64,000 nt of DNA from Neofusicoccum parvum (lineage: Eukaryota; Ascomycota; Dothideomycetes; Botryosphaeriales; Botryosphaeriaceae): the NCBI GenBank assembly GCA_020912385.1, contig CP087209.1, positions 3,162,001 to 3,226,000 on the forward strand, written 5' to 3'. Under the pieces are notes generated by a model that was given only the letters and a program-made list of their open reading frames with translations, had not been told where the DNA came from and did no database searches. Every line of letters starts with the position of its first letter. Positions within the stretch are counted from its first letter, which is position 1. The translations under genes and the position numbers were made by a program. Positions 11,546-21,891 of the stretch are shown piece after piece.

Positions 11546-11687
11546 AGACAAAGACTCTTGAATTTTTTAGGACTCTGGTTTTAGGGCGCAGTGGGGCGGA
11601 GGGGCGTAGTTTAAGGAAGTAATAAGACTGCGCCCTAAAATCAGAGTCCCAAAAATCGGGAGTCGAGCACTTGATGGGCCAATGGCA
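11546..11687. repeat. Foldback element D with paired arms
   Basis: The sense arm 11546-11592 ends GGTTTTAGGGCGCAGT. After a loop of about 34 nt the antisense arm 11627-11666 reads ACTGCGCCCTAAAATCAGAG and then TCCCAAAAATCGGGAG. The arms are close reverse complements, giving a stem of about 40 bp. The right flank GATGGGCCAATGGC resembles the GCTGGCCAATTAC right end of elements E and F. Confidence 0.75.
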
Positions 11688-11697
11688 AGCGCACGCG

Positions 11698-11730
11698 CAA
11701 CTTTCCGGACTCAGATGTAAGGGCGTAGTC
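11698..11730 (+). repeat. Solo sense arm, degenerate
   Basis: CAACTTTCCGGACTCAGATG followed by TAAGGGCGTAGTC matches the core of the sense arm with a shortened T run. It lies between elements D and E and has no partner arm. Confidence 0.45.
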
Positions 11731-11800
11731 AGGCAGCATACATATCTGACCGGAGCACTCTCATTCGCTACGGCTCCACCGATGGCGGATGAGACTCGTT

Positions 11801-11943
11801 GAGTAAGCCCAGTCCCTCAATTTTTTTGCGCCTCGAGTTTTGGGGCGCAGTCAAACGGAAATGCGCGACTGCGTATGTTCGAATTACTGTGCCCTAAAAC
11901 TACAATCCCAAAAATCGAGAGGTTGAGCCTGCTGGCCAATTAC
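11801..11943. repeat. Foldback element E with paired arms
   Basis: The left end is GAGTAAGCCCAGTCCCTCAA, followed by a T7 run and GTTTTGGGGCGCAGT ending near 11851. The antisense arm runs from 11887 (ACTGTGCCCTAAAACTAC) through CCCAAAAATCGAGAGGTTGA to the right end GCTGGCCAATTAC at 11943. The loop is about 35 nt. Beyond the right end, AGGACCCCCGACC and a later AGGAGTGAAAA are shared with the flank of element F, so the repeat unit extends past the hairpin with a period near 200 bp. Confidence 0.8.
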
Positions 11944-11995
11944 AGGACCCCCGACCTCTGACAATTTGCTCAATTTCAGGAGTGAAAAGGGCTCG

Positions 11996-12142
11996 CTGAG
12001 TAAGACTAGTCCCTCAACTTTTTGCGGACTCGAATTTTAGGGCGCAGTCCCGGTCAGGTTCCACAAACGACCCGTGGATATTTACTGCGCCCTAACATTA
12101 CAGTCCCAAAAACCGAGAGTCTGCGCCGGCTGGCCAATTACA
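11996..12142. repeat. Foldback element F with paired arms
   Basis: The left end CTGAGTAAGACTAGTCCCTC leads into a T5 run and AATTTTAGGGCGCAGT ending near 12048. After about 35 nt the antisense arm ACTGCGCCCTAACATTACAG begins at 12084 and ends GGCTGGCCAATTAC at 12142. The flank AGGACCCCCAACC...ATGAGTGAAAA matches that of element E, so E and F form a direct repeat of two units. This is the copy nearest the ABC transporter, about 250 bp from its stop codon. Confidence 0.8.
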
Positions 12143-12389
12143 AGGCCTAAAGGACCCCCAACCCCGGACGGTGTATCCACCCATCCGTCCAATTGCATGA
12201 GTGAAAACAACTTTATCGGGACGATACATTACTATTAATACTGTCTATACTTCCCAACTTCAGGAAACCATCATGACGACCCGTCTATCCAGGAGAACCG
12301 CGCTCAGCAGCAACGCTAACATCAACGACAAAGGAAAAAAAAAGCACTCATGCTCCCCACCCCCTTTCTTTCTACATCAGCACCGCCAT

Positions 12390-15300
12390 CTACTGCTTCT
12401 TCTTCCCCCCAAACAACCCGGCCACCCTCTCCTTCAGCCCCTTCCCACTCGACTTCCTGACGCGGAAGAGGTAGTACAGCATCGTGGCGGCGAAGATGTT
12501 GAACACGACGTAGGCCCACACGAGCCCGAAGTTCCGCCACCTGTCCGTCCAGAAGATCTTGCTGCCGCCGATGTACTCGTCTGCGACGGTGATGCTGCAG
12601 TAGCGGCAGTCGGCCGTGTCGGCCGGGTTCTGCAGGTTGCCGCCGGCCGCGCGCAGGAACTCGCCCAGGTACTGCTGGCAGGTCTGGCCGGACGGCGGGT
12701 TAAAGGTGGACGTCTCGACTGCGGTGCACTGCACGGGCCGGTCGTGCAGCTCCGTCGCCACGATGCCCGAGATCCAGTACGTCAGCGGCGACACCCGGTA
12801 CATGAAGATCCAGAAGCCCGGCAGCGCCTGCGGCGGCTGCATCACGCCATTGAACGCGATCATCATCGAGAAGAGCAGCGTCACGATGCCGGCGGCTGTC
12901 TCGGCGTCGGGCGCCGCGGCGATGCACATGTGCGCGAAGGTGCTGGCGTAGATGAAGAATTGGACGCAGTAGAGGAGGACGAGGCCCTGGCGGTCGCTGG
13001 ACTGGACGCCGTTGACGGCGTAGTAGTAGGACGCGTAGACGATGATGCCGACGAGGATCTGGTACGGGATTTCGACCGAGATGTTGGCGATGAGGAAGGC
13101 CTTCCAGGAATAGGCTTTGGACGGGCGCTCGCGGACTTCGTAGAGGGAGCGCTGCGTGAGGAAAAGGGGCATGATCTGAGGACAGTTAGTGAGAGCTCAC
13201 GTGTGCTTCGCAAGCGTTTGATCTTACCTGCTCGACGATGGTGGAGAAGATGGCAGCAACCATGAAGACACTGTAGATGACGTTCTGCATGCCTTGCTGC
13301 GAGCTGTCGCTGTCCCAGAAGGAGAAGCCGATGAAGAAAGCCGACGCAAAGCCCAGGAGCATCTTAGCCCAGATGTATCCAGGCATGCGCCAGTACTGCT
13401 GGAAGACACGGTATGTGACGTGATAGAGCTGCTGTGTGAAGGGCATAGCAAATTCGTCCGTGCCGCCCACTTCGTCGTCGCCAGCGGCGGGCTCGTTCTG
13501 CTTCTCCCGATGAATGCGATCGAGTTCATCCTGCACGGCTCTGGCTTCGTTGCTGTTCTTCCAAACCTCGTGCCAGTCTTGCGTAGCTTTGCCGCTTGCA
13601 CCAGCACCAACAATCTCGAGCATGAATCTGTAAAATTGTTAGTGCGGGCTCTTCTGAGCTTCTGAAAAAGACACTTACTCAGCCGGGTTCTCATCATCGC
13701 CACACTTCCTGCTGCCGTTCCTTTCATAGTAGTCCAGAAGGGTCCTTGAGTTCGTTCCAATGTCTCCAAAGTACACAGTTCGACCCCCCTTGGCAAGGAA
13801 AAGGAGGCGGTCAAACTCCTGGAACAGGATAGCACTTGGCTGATGAATGGTGCAGAGAATTGCTTGACCGGAGTTGGCTAGCTTACGCAAGAAAGCGCAG
13901 ATTGCCCAACTGGACTGACTGTCGAGACCACTGTATAGCTGTCAGAGGAATGCACTCTTAAAGTGGTTGATCGGAAGCTTACCTCGTGGGTTCATCAAGG
14001 AAGAGGAGGAGCTTCGGCTTGGCCGCGAGCTCCACACCAATGGTCAGAAGCTTCCGCTGCTCGACGTTTAGGCCCTCACCGGGCACACCAACAACGGCTT
14101 CGGCGAAGTCCTCCATGTTGAGCATCTTGATGACGTCTTCCACATAAGTGTACTTTTCCTCGGTTGAAACATTCTTCGGCTGGCGGAGCATCGCACTGAA
14201 ACGGAGACTCTCACGCACAGTGGCAGTTGCCAGGTGTAAATCTATCGGTGGATGAGCTCGTGAAACAAAGTGATAAAGTGATCAGGCACATACCTTGCTG
14301 TTGAACATATCCAGTCTTCCGTTGGAAACTGGAATCCAGAGGCCGGCCGTTGACAAGCATATCTCCGGTGATCACTCCCATGGAAGTGCGCTGAGCCAGA
14401 ACATCGAGCAAGGTCGTCTTACCCGCGCCAGAAACACCCATGAGAGCTGTCAAAGTGCCTGGCTTGACCCACCCAGATACGTGGTCCAGCAGTCTCCGGG
14501 GCTCGCCCTTGATTTCGATATCGTAAACAACATCCCTCCAGGTGAAGATGTCCTTTTGTGCGGGGATCATGTTGACGTCGCCGCCCTCGGCACCGGCCCT
14601 CCCAGCAGCGTCGGGCGCAGCAATTTCTTCGTCGTTCGCATTGCCCTTCGGGTTCTCTGTCATGTAGGCGGGTACGTGTCCCCGGCGGAATACAAGAACC
14701 TCGGCGGTAGAGGTCGTCGATGAGTTGAGCTCGACCGCGAGGAAGTAGATGAACATGAAGAAAAACAGGAATGCAAGCAGGATGCCGAAGTTTCGCCACA
14801 CGTGGGAGTAGGAGTACTTGTAGTTTGCCCATATGTAATCATCTCCGGAAACGGTTCTCTCTCCTGCGACGGCGCCCCTCATGTTGCAGATGAAGCTGTC
14901 TCCCTCAAGGTTCGGGTATGCGGGGATGAACCCTGAGCAAGTAAACTCCCTGCCGTGGTACTCGTTGGCAATCAGAATCTCGAAGGCGTAGAAGATTGGG
15001 TTGATCCAGCGAATCCACCCAAACCAGTCCACCATGTAGCTTTCCGGGATCGCGAAACCAGTGTACACAACAATTGCCAAGACCAGAACACCGGCAAACA
15101 TCATAGCTTGCGATACCGTCTTTGTAATAGCAGCCATGGTCCGGAAGACAGCGCTCATGACGAACATGGCGATGAAGCTGATGAGGAAATAGATGAAGAA
15201 CTGTGAGGGTTCACGCCTGAATCCGGTCATGAAGTAGTATATGAGGTTGAAGCAGGTGGCCATGGCGAACTTGACCGGGATGTCCGCCACTACTCCTGCG

Positions 15301-17222
15301 ACAGCCTCCGTGAACGGATGGTAGAAGGCATACGAAGCATGTTTCTCGACTATTGGGCGTTGATCGTATAGAGCGTTGATTTCTGCGATGGCGACGAGCG
15401 CGTTTAGCAGGACACCGAAGAAGATTGCTGCGTTTCGAGAAAAGAAGCCCTGAGTGGCGGCGGGTGTGCCATAGAAGAGTGAACCAATGATGAGAGCTTG
15501 GATGATCTGGCTGAGCACCATGGTCAATGTTGCTGCCTTGTCGTTCCAGATTCGTTGGTATGCTCGTTTGGTGTTGAGCTTGACCTGCATCGGGACCGAG
15601 AGGAGGTATGGAGACGTGGGACGTGAATGCTTTGACTGAGCCAAGCGTTTGTTCTCCTGGAATTGGCTGACGACTTCGCCACCGACCGGGAACTCTTGTT
15701 CATGTTCGTCAATCTCCGCCTGAAGGGCTTTGTACGCAGCGGACTGGCGCCAGTATGCTTCAAACTCATCCGGAGTCCTGGGGACCTTGTTTTCCATGCC
15801 TTTCCGTGGCTGTCGCTCTCCGGGGTTTGTGACCGAAGTCAAGAAGTCACCGGTAGTCTGACGAGGCGGGCAGTACCAGCCTTGCTCTTCGAAGAACTGT
15901 TTAGCAGCACCGGTAGGTCCGAAGTATATCTGCCGACCCTCGTAGAGAACCACGGCCTTGTCAAAGACGTCGTAGATTGCCTGAGAGGCTTGGTAAATGG
16001 CGACCGCCTGGGCAGCACCGGCGAGGTCCGACATGATCCTTAGCGCTTTGACGAACTCCAAAGCAGTGGCGGCATCGAGTCCTCGGGTGGAGTTATCCCA
16101 TGCAGCAATTGGAGCTGCAGAGAGAGCCATTTCGGCAATGCTCACACGCTTCCTTTCGCCACCAGAGACGCCGCGGATGAAATCGTTGCCGACTTTAGTG
16201 TTGTAGGTGTGACTCAGGCCAAACACAGCCATGACAACTCGAGCAGCCATCTTGATAGCATCCTCACGGGTCTGGCCCTCGATGCGATTTGATGGAGTCC
16301 GGTAGGCGGCGGCCATCTCAAGTGTTTGGCCGACGGTCAGATGAGGGAAATGCTTGTCCACCTCTTGGTTATAGACGACCTCACCCTTGAACTCTTTCAA
16401 CATCTGCCTTTGAGGGATTCCGTTGTAGTTGATGGTGGAGTCTCCGTCCAAGGCAAGGCCGTGGAGCTCACCACAGATTGTTTTGAGCAATGTCGAGCAG
16501 CCACTTCCGGGGCGACCGAGGACGATCAAGAGCTCACCGCTCTTCAACAATCCGTCAAAGTTTTTCAGAATGCGCTTTTCGTTCTTCTGGCCGAGCCCAA
16601 GGTATTCCTGGAGACGGAAGGGCGTCATGAGGATGGACCCGACGTTCTTCTGAAGGTTCAAAGCAGATCCGGAGCCGGAGACGTTGAGGTTTCGGAAGAG
16701 GACACCGGCACGGCTGACCTTGATGTCCGACTCGTCCATACTACGCATGAAGAACCGCAGCCACTTGTACAAATCGAAGCGCTCGCTGTCTGGATCGAGT
16801 TCCGGGGATTCTGGGGTGATGCCGGCCAGTGTACTGACGGCCGACAAACCCCGCCCAATGTCCGAGTGTTGTGATGCTCCGGTGCGACGGCGTGCCATAG
16901 ATGGTCTCCTTGACATGTTGGAGGCAAGTCTTCTCAACTCGGCTTCGTCGTCGGCAGTAATGGGCGCGTAGGTGTGGGATGGTTCGTCGTCTCCTGAGCT
17001 GGAGGCCCCGGACTTCTCGACGTCCGTCATAGACGTATCACTTGCGGCGTGCCGAGCGCCGGTTCGGATGGGCATGTATTCCTTGGAGTCATCCTCTTCC
17101 TCGACGAAGGTCTTCTCCTCAACATCCTCTCGAGGCTCGACTCCATGGTCAGGCAGACCGTCTGGCTCGTAGGTCTCCCGACCAGAAGCGGTCCGCCTGA
17201 TACCGTCTCGTTGTTCAGACAT
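12390..17222 (-). CDS. PDR-type ABC transporter (ABC-G full-size drug efflux pump)
   Basis: Pleiotropic-drug-resistance pumps export toxic compounds across the plasma membrane using ATP. Exons are 17222-14294, 14241-13983, 13930-13679, 13627-13228 and 13175-12390; the four introns are 51-52 nt, and the product is 1541 residues, normal for the family. The layout is (NBD-TMD)x2. NBD1 has Walker [10 protein letters not shown] (about 236-244), signature [13 protein letters not shown] and a degenerate Walker B with WDNSTRGLD, as fungal PDR proteins do. NBD2 has the classic Walker [12 protein letters not shown], signature [19 protein letters not shown] and [14 protein letters not shown] (split by intron 2). 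Hydrophobic blocks follow each NBD. The first 150 residues are acidic and Ser-rich. The ATG at 17222 is the first ATG of the frame. A long gene-free upstream region and a foldback-repeat cluster downstream flank it. The substrate is unknown. Confidence 0.95.
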
Positions 17223-20200
17223 GTTGGTCTCCCGAACAGGGGACTCGGTTGAGGGTATGTTGGCCTTGGCCAGGTGATAGGGGTTGTGTGTCACTCGGCG
17301 GAGGATTCGTAATAATGGGAGATGAGTATGGTGAGGACACGCGTGTAATGAACAGACTGTAGAGATAACCGCTAAGTTCTCCCTTGGTTGAGGGGGAGTC
17401 CCGGATGATATAGTCAGGCAGAAATTGAGCTTCCACAGTCCCTTCCATCGGTGTTATATGATATGGCAAAAGTCCGAGGGAGCGGTAAGGCCATGCCCGC
17501 TCCGCTGTATGTGCACGGAAGGCGCGCATGGAGGCTGGGACTCGGGAGCAGCGTGGGCCGTCCCTGCAAGGAGTCGTTGACCCATCAGCCGGGCTGTGTT
17601 AGCAGGCGCTTGCGAAGCCAATTTGGATGACTCCGCATGCATGCTGATGACAGTCAGCTCGAAAAGTCTTGGCTGACGCGCTGGCGGTTCAGAAAGACAC
17701 CGGTCTGGAAGCGCTGGCTGGAAGCAAAACAGCGGTAGCGCAGTTGCAGCCGAACGCGAGCCAGAGTTGGACCCAAGCATCGTATCCGGAAGCAGCAAGC
17801 AGGTGAAGCCGGGCGGCGAGAGACGCATGCTGCCGGGATCGAGCTGCAGCCCACAAGCCACAGACAACGTTTTGCTTTGGGTTGTCGGCACAGGGCGACG
17901 CCGCGGCGCCGCTTGGCACCGGGTAGGGGCGGATGGGACAGGCTCTGGCGTCTCGACGCAGGGCGACTTGGCAGCGCGCTGCGAGAGATTCGTCCGTTCG
18001 GGCCATCCGCGCGGTCCACCGGCTGGCCGAGTGTTGCCGTGTTGGGCGAGAGTGCGGCGGCTGGCAGTGTGCGGCCGGGGGCTCGGATCTCAAGCGCGTG
18101 GGCCGGAGGAACAGACTCTCCGCCGCCATCCCGGCCGCGCTCCGGACACGCCTGTTGGCCCAGCCAGCACCGCGTCCCCCGCTGTTGAGGCGGAGCGTGG
18201 AGAGAGTTTGGGGGGTGGAGTGGAGGGCGGAGGCAATGACGCGGATGGCTCGTGCGAGGCCGCCTTCCGTCCTGTCTGCGCAACCGTCAAGACCGTCGCG
18301 ACCGCCACGACCATTCCTCTGCTCCGGCACCCGAGCTGCGGCTCTCGGGCGCTCACAGCCCGCAACAGCCCTCGCCCGAGGACGGGTCCCCGGATCTCTT
18401 GAGTCTACAAGCTTTCCTGGGCTTCCTCTAGCTCCAGCGGCATCGAGGCCCGGAGCGCGGACTCCGCGGCAGCCGCCCATGCGCCGGAGAGGCCGCCAAG
18501 TCACAGCTGGTCAGCGCGCGGAAATTTCCTTTTCGGGCCAGAGTGCGAGATGTGCTGCGAGTTACTCATAATAATCACCACATCCTGCTGAGCAGATGAC
18601 CCCTGGTTGCTGATGTTCTTTCCTCACCGAATATCTCACGGCCTGCTCCTCGTTCCCTTCTCTTCATCTGTCTCATTCGCTTTCAGCCCACACATCTCTC
18701 GCCTGTCCTCGCGTCGAAATGATGCTGTCGGCCCAGCACTGAATGGGGAAAAGTACTTTCTTGTCGGCAAACCACTCACCGTACTCTCTTCAGCAATGGC
18801 TCCCTTCGATCCCGGGCATGCGTGGCACCGAGCCTTCCTCCGATACGCGCCTGCAAGTCAGCATCGATTCGACACACTAAGACACCGCATACTGCCATCA
18901 CCGCAACGGAGCAGTCCCACCATGCGTTCTCTGGGCCCCTACGTCGTCGGTGTCATCGATCTTTGATTTCCGAAACAGGCCTTTGCAAGTCTTGATGGGC
19001 GAAAGAACGCCCGGGTCGTGCATGCAGTTCCGTTCCCTCCGCCGGAAGCACTTACTGATCTGTTCAACCAAAGAGCATAGCCCGGCCATTATTACTGCAC
19101 TTTGAGAGTGAGCATGCGCAAGTCAGAAACACGATGGAATGGACATGGATATCTAAATGATGTTCACTGTGGGACGGCTGTGTTGCAAAAGAGCGTCAGG
19201 GGGATCAAGAGTTATACTTCGTGCCGAGGTAGGCGTTGCAACGCACAAAGACCGCAGTTCCATGCAGCATTGCATCGAGCGAATAGGCGTGCGTAGAGCT
19301 TGAATCCGCTCGTTTCGTGGATGAGCCACTGACACTCGCCGGTTTTCGAGCCTCCAAAGCATGGCGGACGTATTCGGTCTATTGGAAGGCTGTTTGCCGG
19401 GGCCTCGCGCGTCCGCGCCTCCGCCACCGCACATCGGAGCCCGCACGCAACGCCCCAAGCAACGTCCGCACGGTCTCGAAACAAGCCGACTCATGAAAAG
19501 CTCACAGCGCTCTCTGCAGGGCCGCAAAGCGACCACGACGGGAGACTGCGAAACAAAGCGAGCGGACCAGCCAATTTCTGAGCAGCCGTCCAGGAGAAGG
19601 GCGGGCGATCACGACGCGCGTTCCGCCCCGGAAGACCGCGCAATTCCGCCCTGGACGAACGCGGCGGTGGCGGCCACAGGCGTCCCCCTGGTTTGTGCAC
19701 ACCAGCGCCGCGAGCCAAAGCACAAGAGACGCCTAGGTCACCTTGTGGTCGCTGCGCAACCGCCCGCCCTGCCCTCCCCCGGAAGGCTTATCGTGAACAA
19801 GCCTTTTTCTTTGCCTCAACGCGTGCCACCGACCCCCCGGATCGGCCCTTGCTTTACCCTGTTTTACCCTGCAGCTTCCGCGACATTTGAACGGCGTGTG
19901 CCACTGTACGCAAGCTCGATGAGGGATATTCGAACCGCTTGTCTATCTGTCGCTCCCTCGCCCGCTTCTCGGCGATATGCTGCTGCTGGCTAGCCTGTGT
20001 TTCTACTGGTTACACCTGCATGCAACGTATATACCCAGGCCCCTTGACAGGACCCTGAGAGAGAGAGAGAAAAAGTTGGCAGTCCAAGCCCTCCCACCTG
20101 CCTAACGCAGGCTTCCCTTGCTACAGCCTGCCTTGAGTAGACGAACAACGCACACACTACGGCAATGATCCACGCGAGAATCGTTCGATTTAGGCTCAAC

Positions 20201-21891
20201 GGCTTCCCTTTTGTACCTTTTTTTCTGTCCGATCAATAGAGTCTCTTTTCGCAAGTGCCGCGCGCCTCCTCGGCTTTTTCCAGTACCTTCCCGCTACTCT
20301 GCTACATCCGAGTCTCACCATATCGTCGTTCTTTCGCCACCAGCCATCAACTACTAACCACCCACAACCACATGCAGCACCGACCGACGCGCCGGCGTGC
20401 AGCGCGGCGACGGGAACAGCACACAGACCCTCCTCCCTCCCTGCCCTTCCCATCTGCTCTACCTAGCGTCGCTGCAAAACTCGCCCACACACACACACAC
20501 GCCTTCCCCGTCCCGCGCGCCTAAAGCCCTTCCGTCTCCTCCCGTCGAACCAGCCTCGCTCCGCCCTCCCGTTCCACTCTTCCTCCCTCTCTCTCCACGC
20601 CCGGCGCATCCCATCCCACCAGAGCTCCAGATAAAAAGGCTTAACACTTGCACGTGGCAAGGCCACCCGCCGCACCGCGGGGCCGCCTCGGGGCGTCTCC
20701 AGTGATCGCCATCAGATCGGCGCCGAGCGCGCGGTGCAGATGCCACGAGCAGGCGAAGAGTCAAAAAGCATGCTGCCCACGGCGTTCGGCAGGGCGAGTG
20801 CCGGGGCCGACGCGATTACAAAACGCAGCGAGATGCTCTGCTGTCGCGCTCGTCCTGAGACCGCAGGGCTTGGTGGTTGCAGCGGCTCCTTCTGTCTCTC
20901 TCCCTGCGTCGTCGCGTGCGTCGCCTTGGGCTGTGCTCGAGGCGTGCTGCGGAGGCACCTGGCGGCGACCCTTCTTGCGACGTGTTTTGCGTTGTGTGTC
21001 GTCCAATGGCCGCTTTGTACAGTAGACCGTCTCATTGGTGTCCCCGTAAGAATTTTTGCGGAAGTGGGTCTGGATTGTTTTCCCGAAGGCAAGACAGATT
21101 AAGATTATGAGTAAGACGGAAAGCTTCGACTACTAGTTTGTAACCACCTAGGCAACGGTAGGCGAGATTTTCCCCGTGTTTTATTTTGGTATATCTTTTA
21201 GGCCTGCCGTTTTTTTTTTCTCTGCCGTTACTTGCCGCGATTCTTCAGTACACGCTTCACCGATAGCGTCGTGAGAGTGAAAAGAAAAGAAAAAGATGAT
21301 CACGGGCGGTGAGTGAGTAAAAAAGAAATGTAAAGTTTGAACTAAAGATGATGATCGTCGTGAGGCGACGGAATGCTCCATCAGTGGTCCAGGCACAAAG
21401 AGCCAAGTGATAGTTGACGAGCAGACAGAGACAAAAGAGGCCTGTCATTTGGCAGCAATGACGGGAGATGAAAGTGACTGGAAGAATTGGGGCTAGTTCC
21501 CGTGTATCTCAGCCCAATTGGAAGGGGGAATGAAAACGAAAAGTAGATGGTGCAACACATACACCGGCGTAGCAGTGTGGCAAAACAGTGATAGTCGACC
21601 ATCAATCCATGGGGATAGTAGAACACTCATTCTTTAGATGACCCGCCCGGCATCACAAAAGGAAATGGGGAATTGCGCTGCAAAGACCGCCCACTGAAAT
21701 ACCCGAGATCGATTTCTCAATCAAAGCACACATCCACGCCGTCGACCGATTGTGGTAATCCCAATGACACCATACTCCTATTTTTGCACACCCAAAGCTA
21801 TTTCGCAAATGCCACCCGCCCGCTTAAACGCACTCACATAAACAACAAAGAAAAGCGTTGACAGCAAAACAAGCCGTTTTCAACCTGAGTG
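17223..21891. other. 4.7-kb gene-poor tract upstream of the ABC transporter
   Basis: The tract is GC-rich to about 21.0 kb, then AT-richer to 21.89 kb. ORFs of 100-270 codons overlap on both strands and look like stop-poor noise. CT-rich stretches such as 20200-20370, ending in a CCACCCACAACCACATG context, resemble a promoter and 5' leader, but the following frame is only about 50 codons of Arg/His/Pro. A (CA)n run lies at about 20489-20502 and a (GA)n run at about 20059-20073. A non-coding transcript is possible. Confidence 0.45.

Larger units (their letters stand above)
10382..12389. other. AT-richer accessory intergenic region holding the foldback-repeat cluster
   Basis: The 2.0 kb between the HET pseudogene and the 3' end of the ABC transporter is clearly less GC-rich than its surroundings and has no ORF of note. 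From about 10.9 kb it is filled with related sense and antisense copies of a TTTTAGGGCGCAGT-cored arm, listed separately. The last 180 bases before 12390 are probably the 3' UTR of the transporter. Confidence 0.6.

Noticed and set aside
12201..13265. 354-codon plus-strand ORF
   Set aside because: Antisense shadow of the ABC transporter's last exon.
17689..18571. ORFs of 209-271 codons on both strands
   Set aside because: GC-rich mutual overlaps, no motif, no plausible gene structure.
19361..19993. 210-codon plus-strand ORF starting MADVFGLLEG
   Set aside because: Reasonable start but the rest is Arg/Pro/Ser-rich noise; not enough to call a gene.
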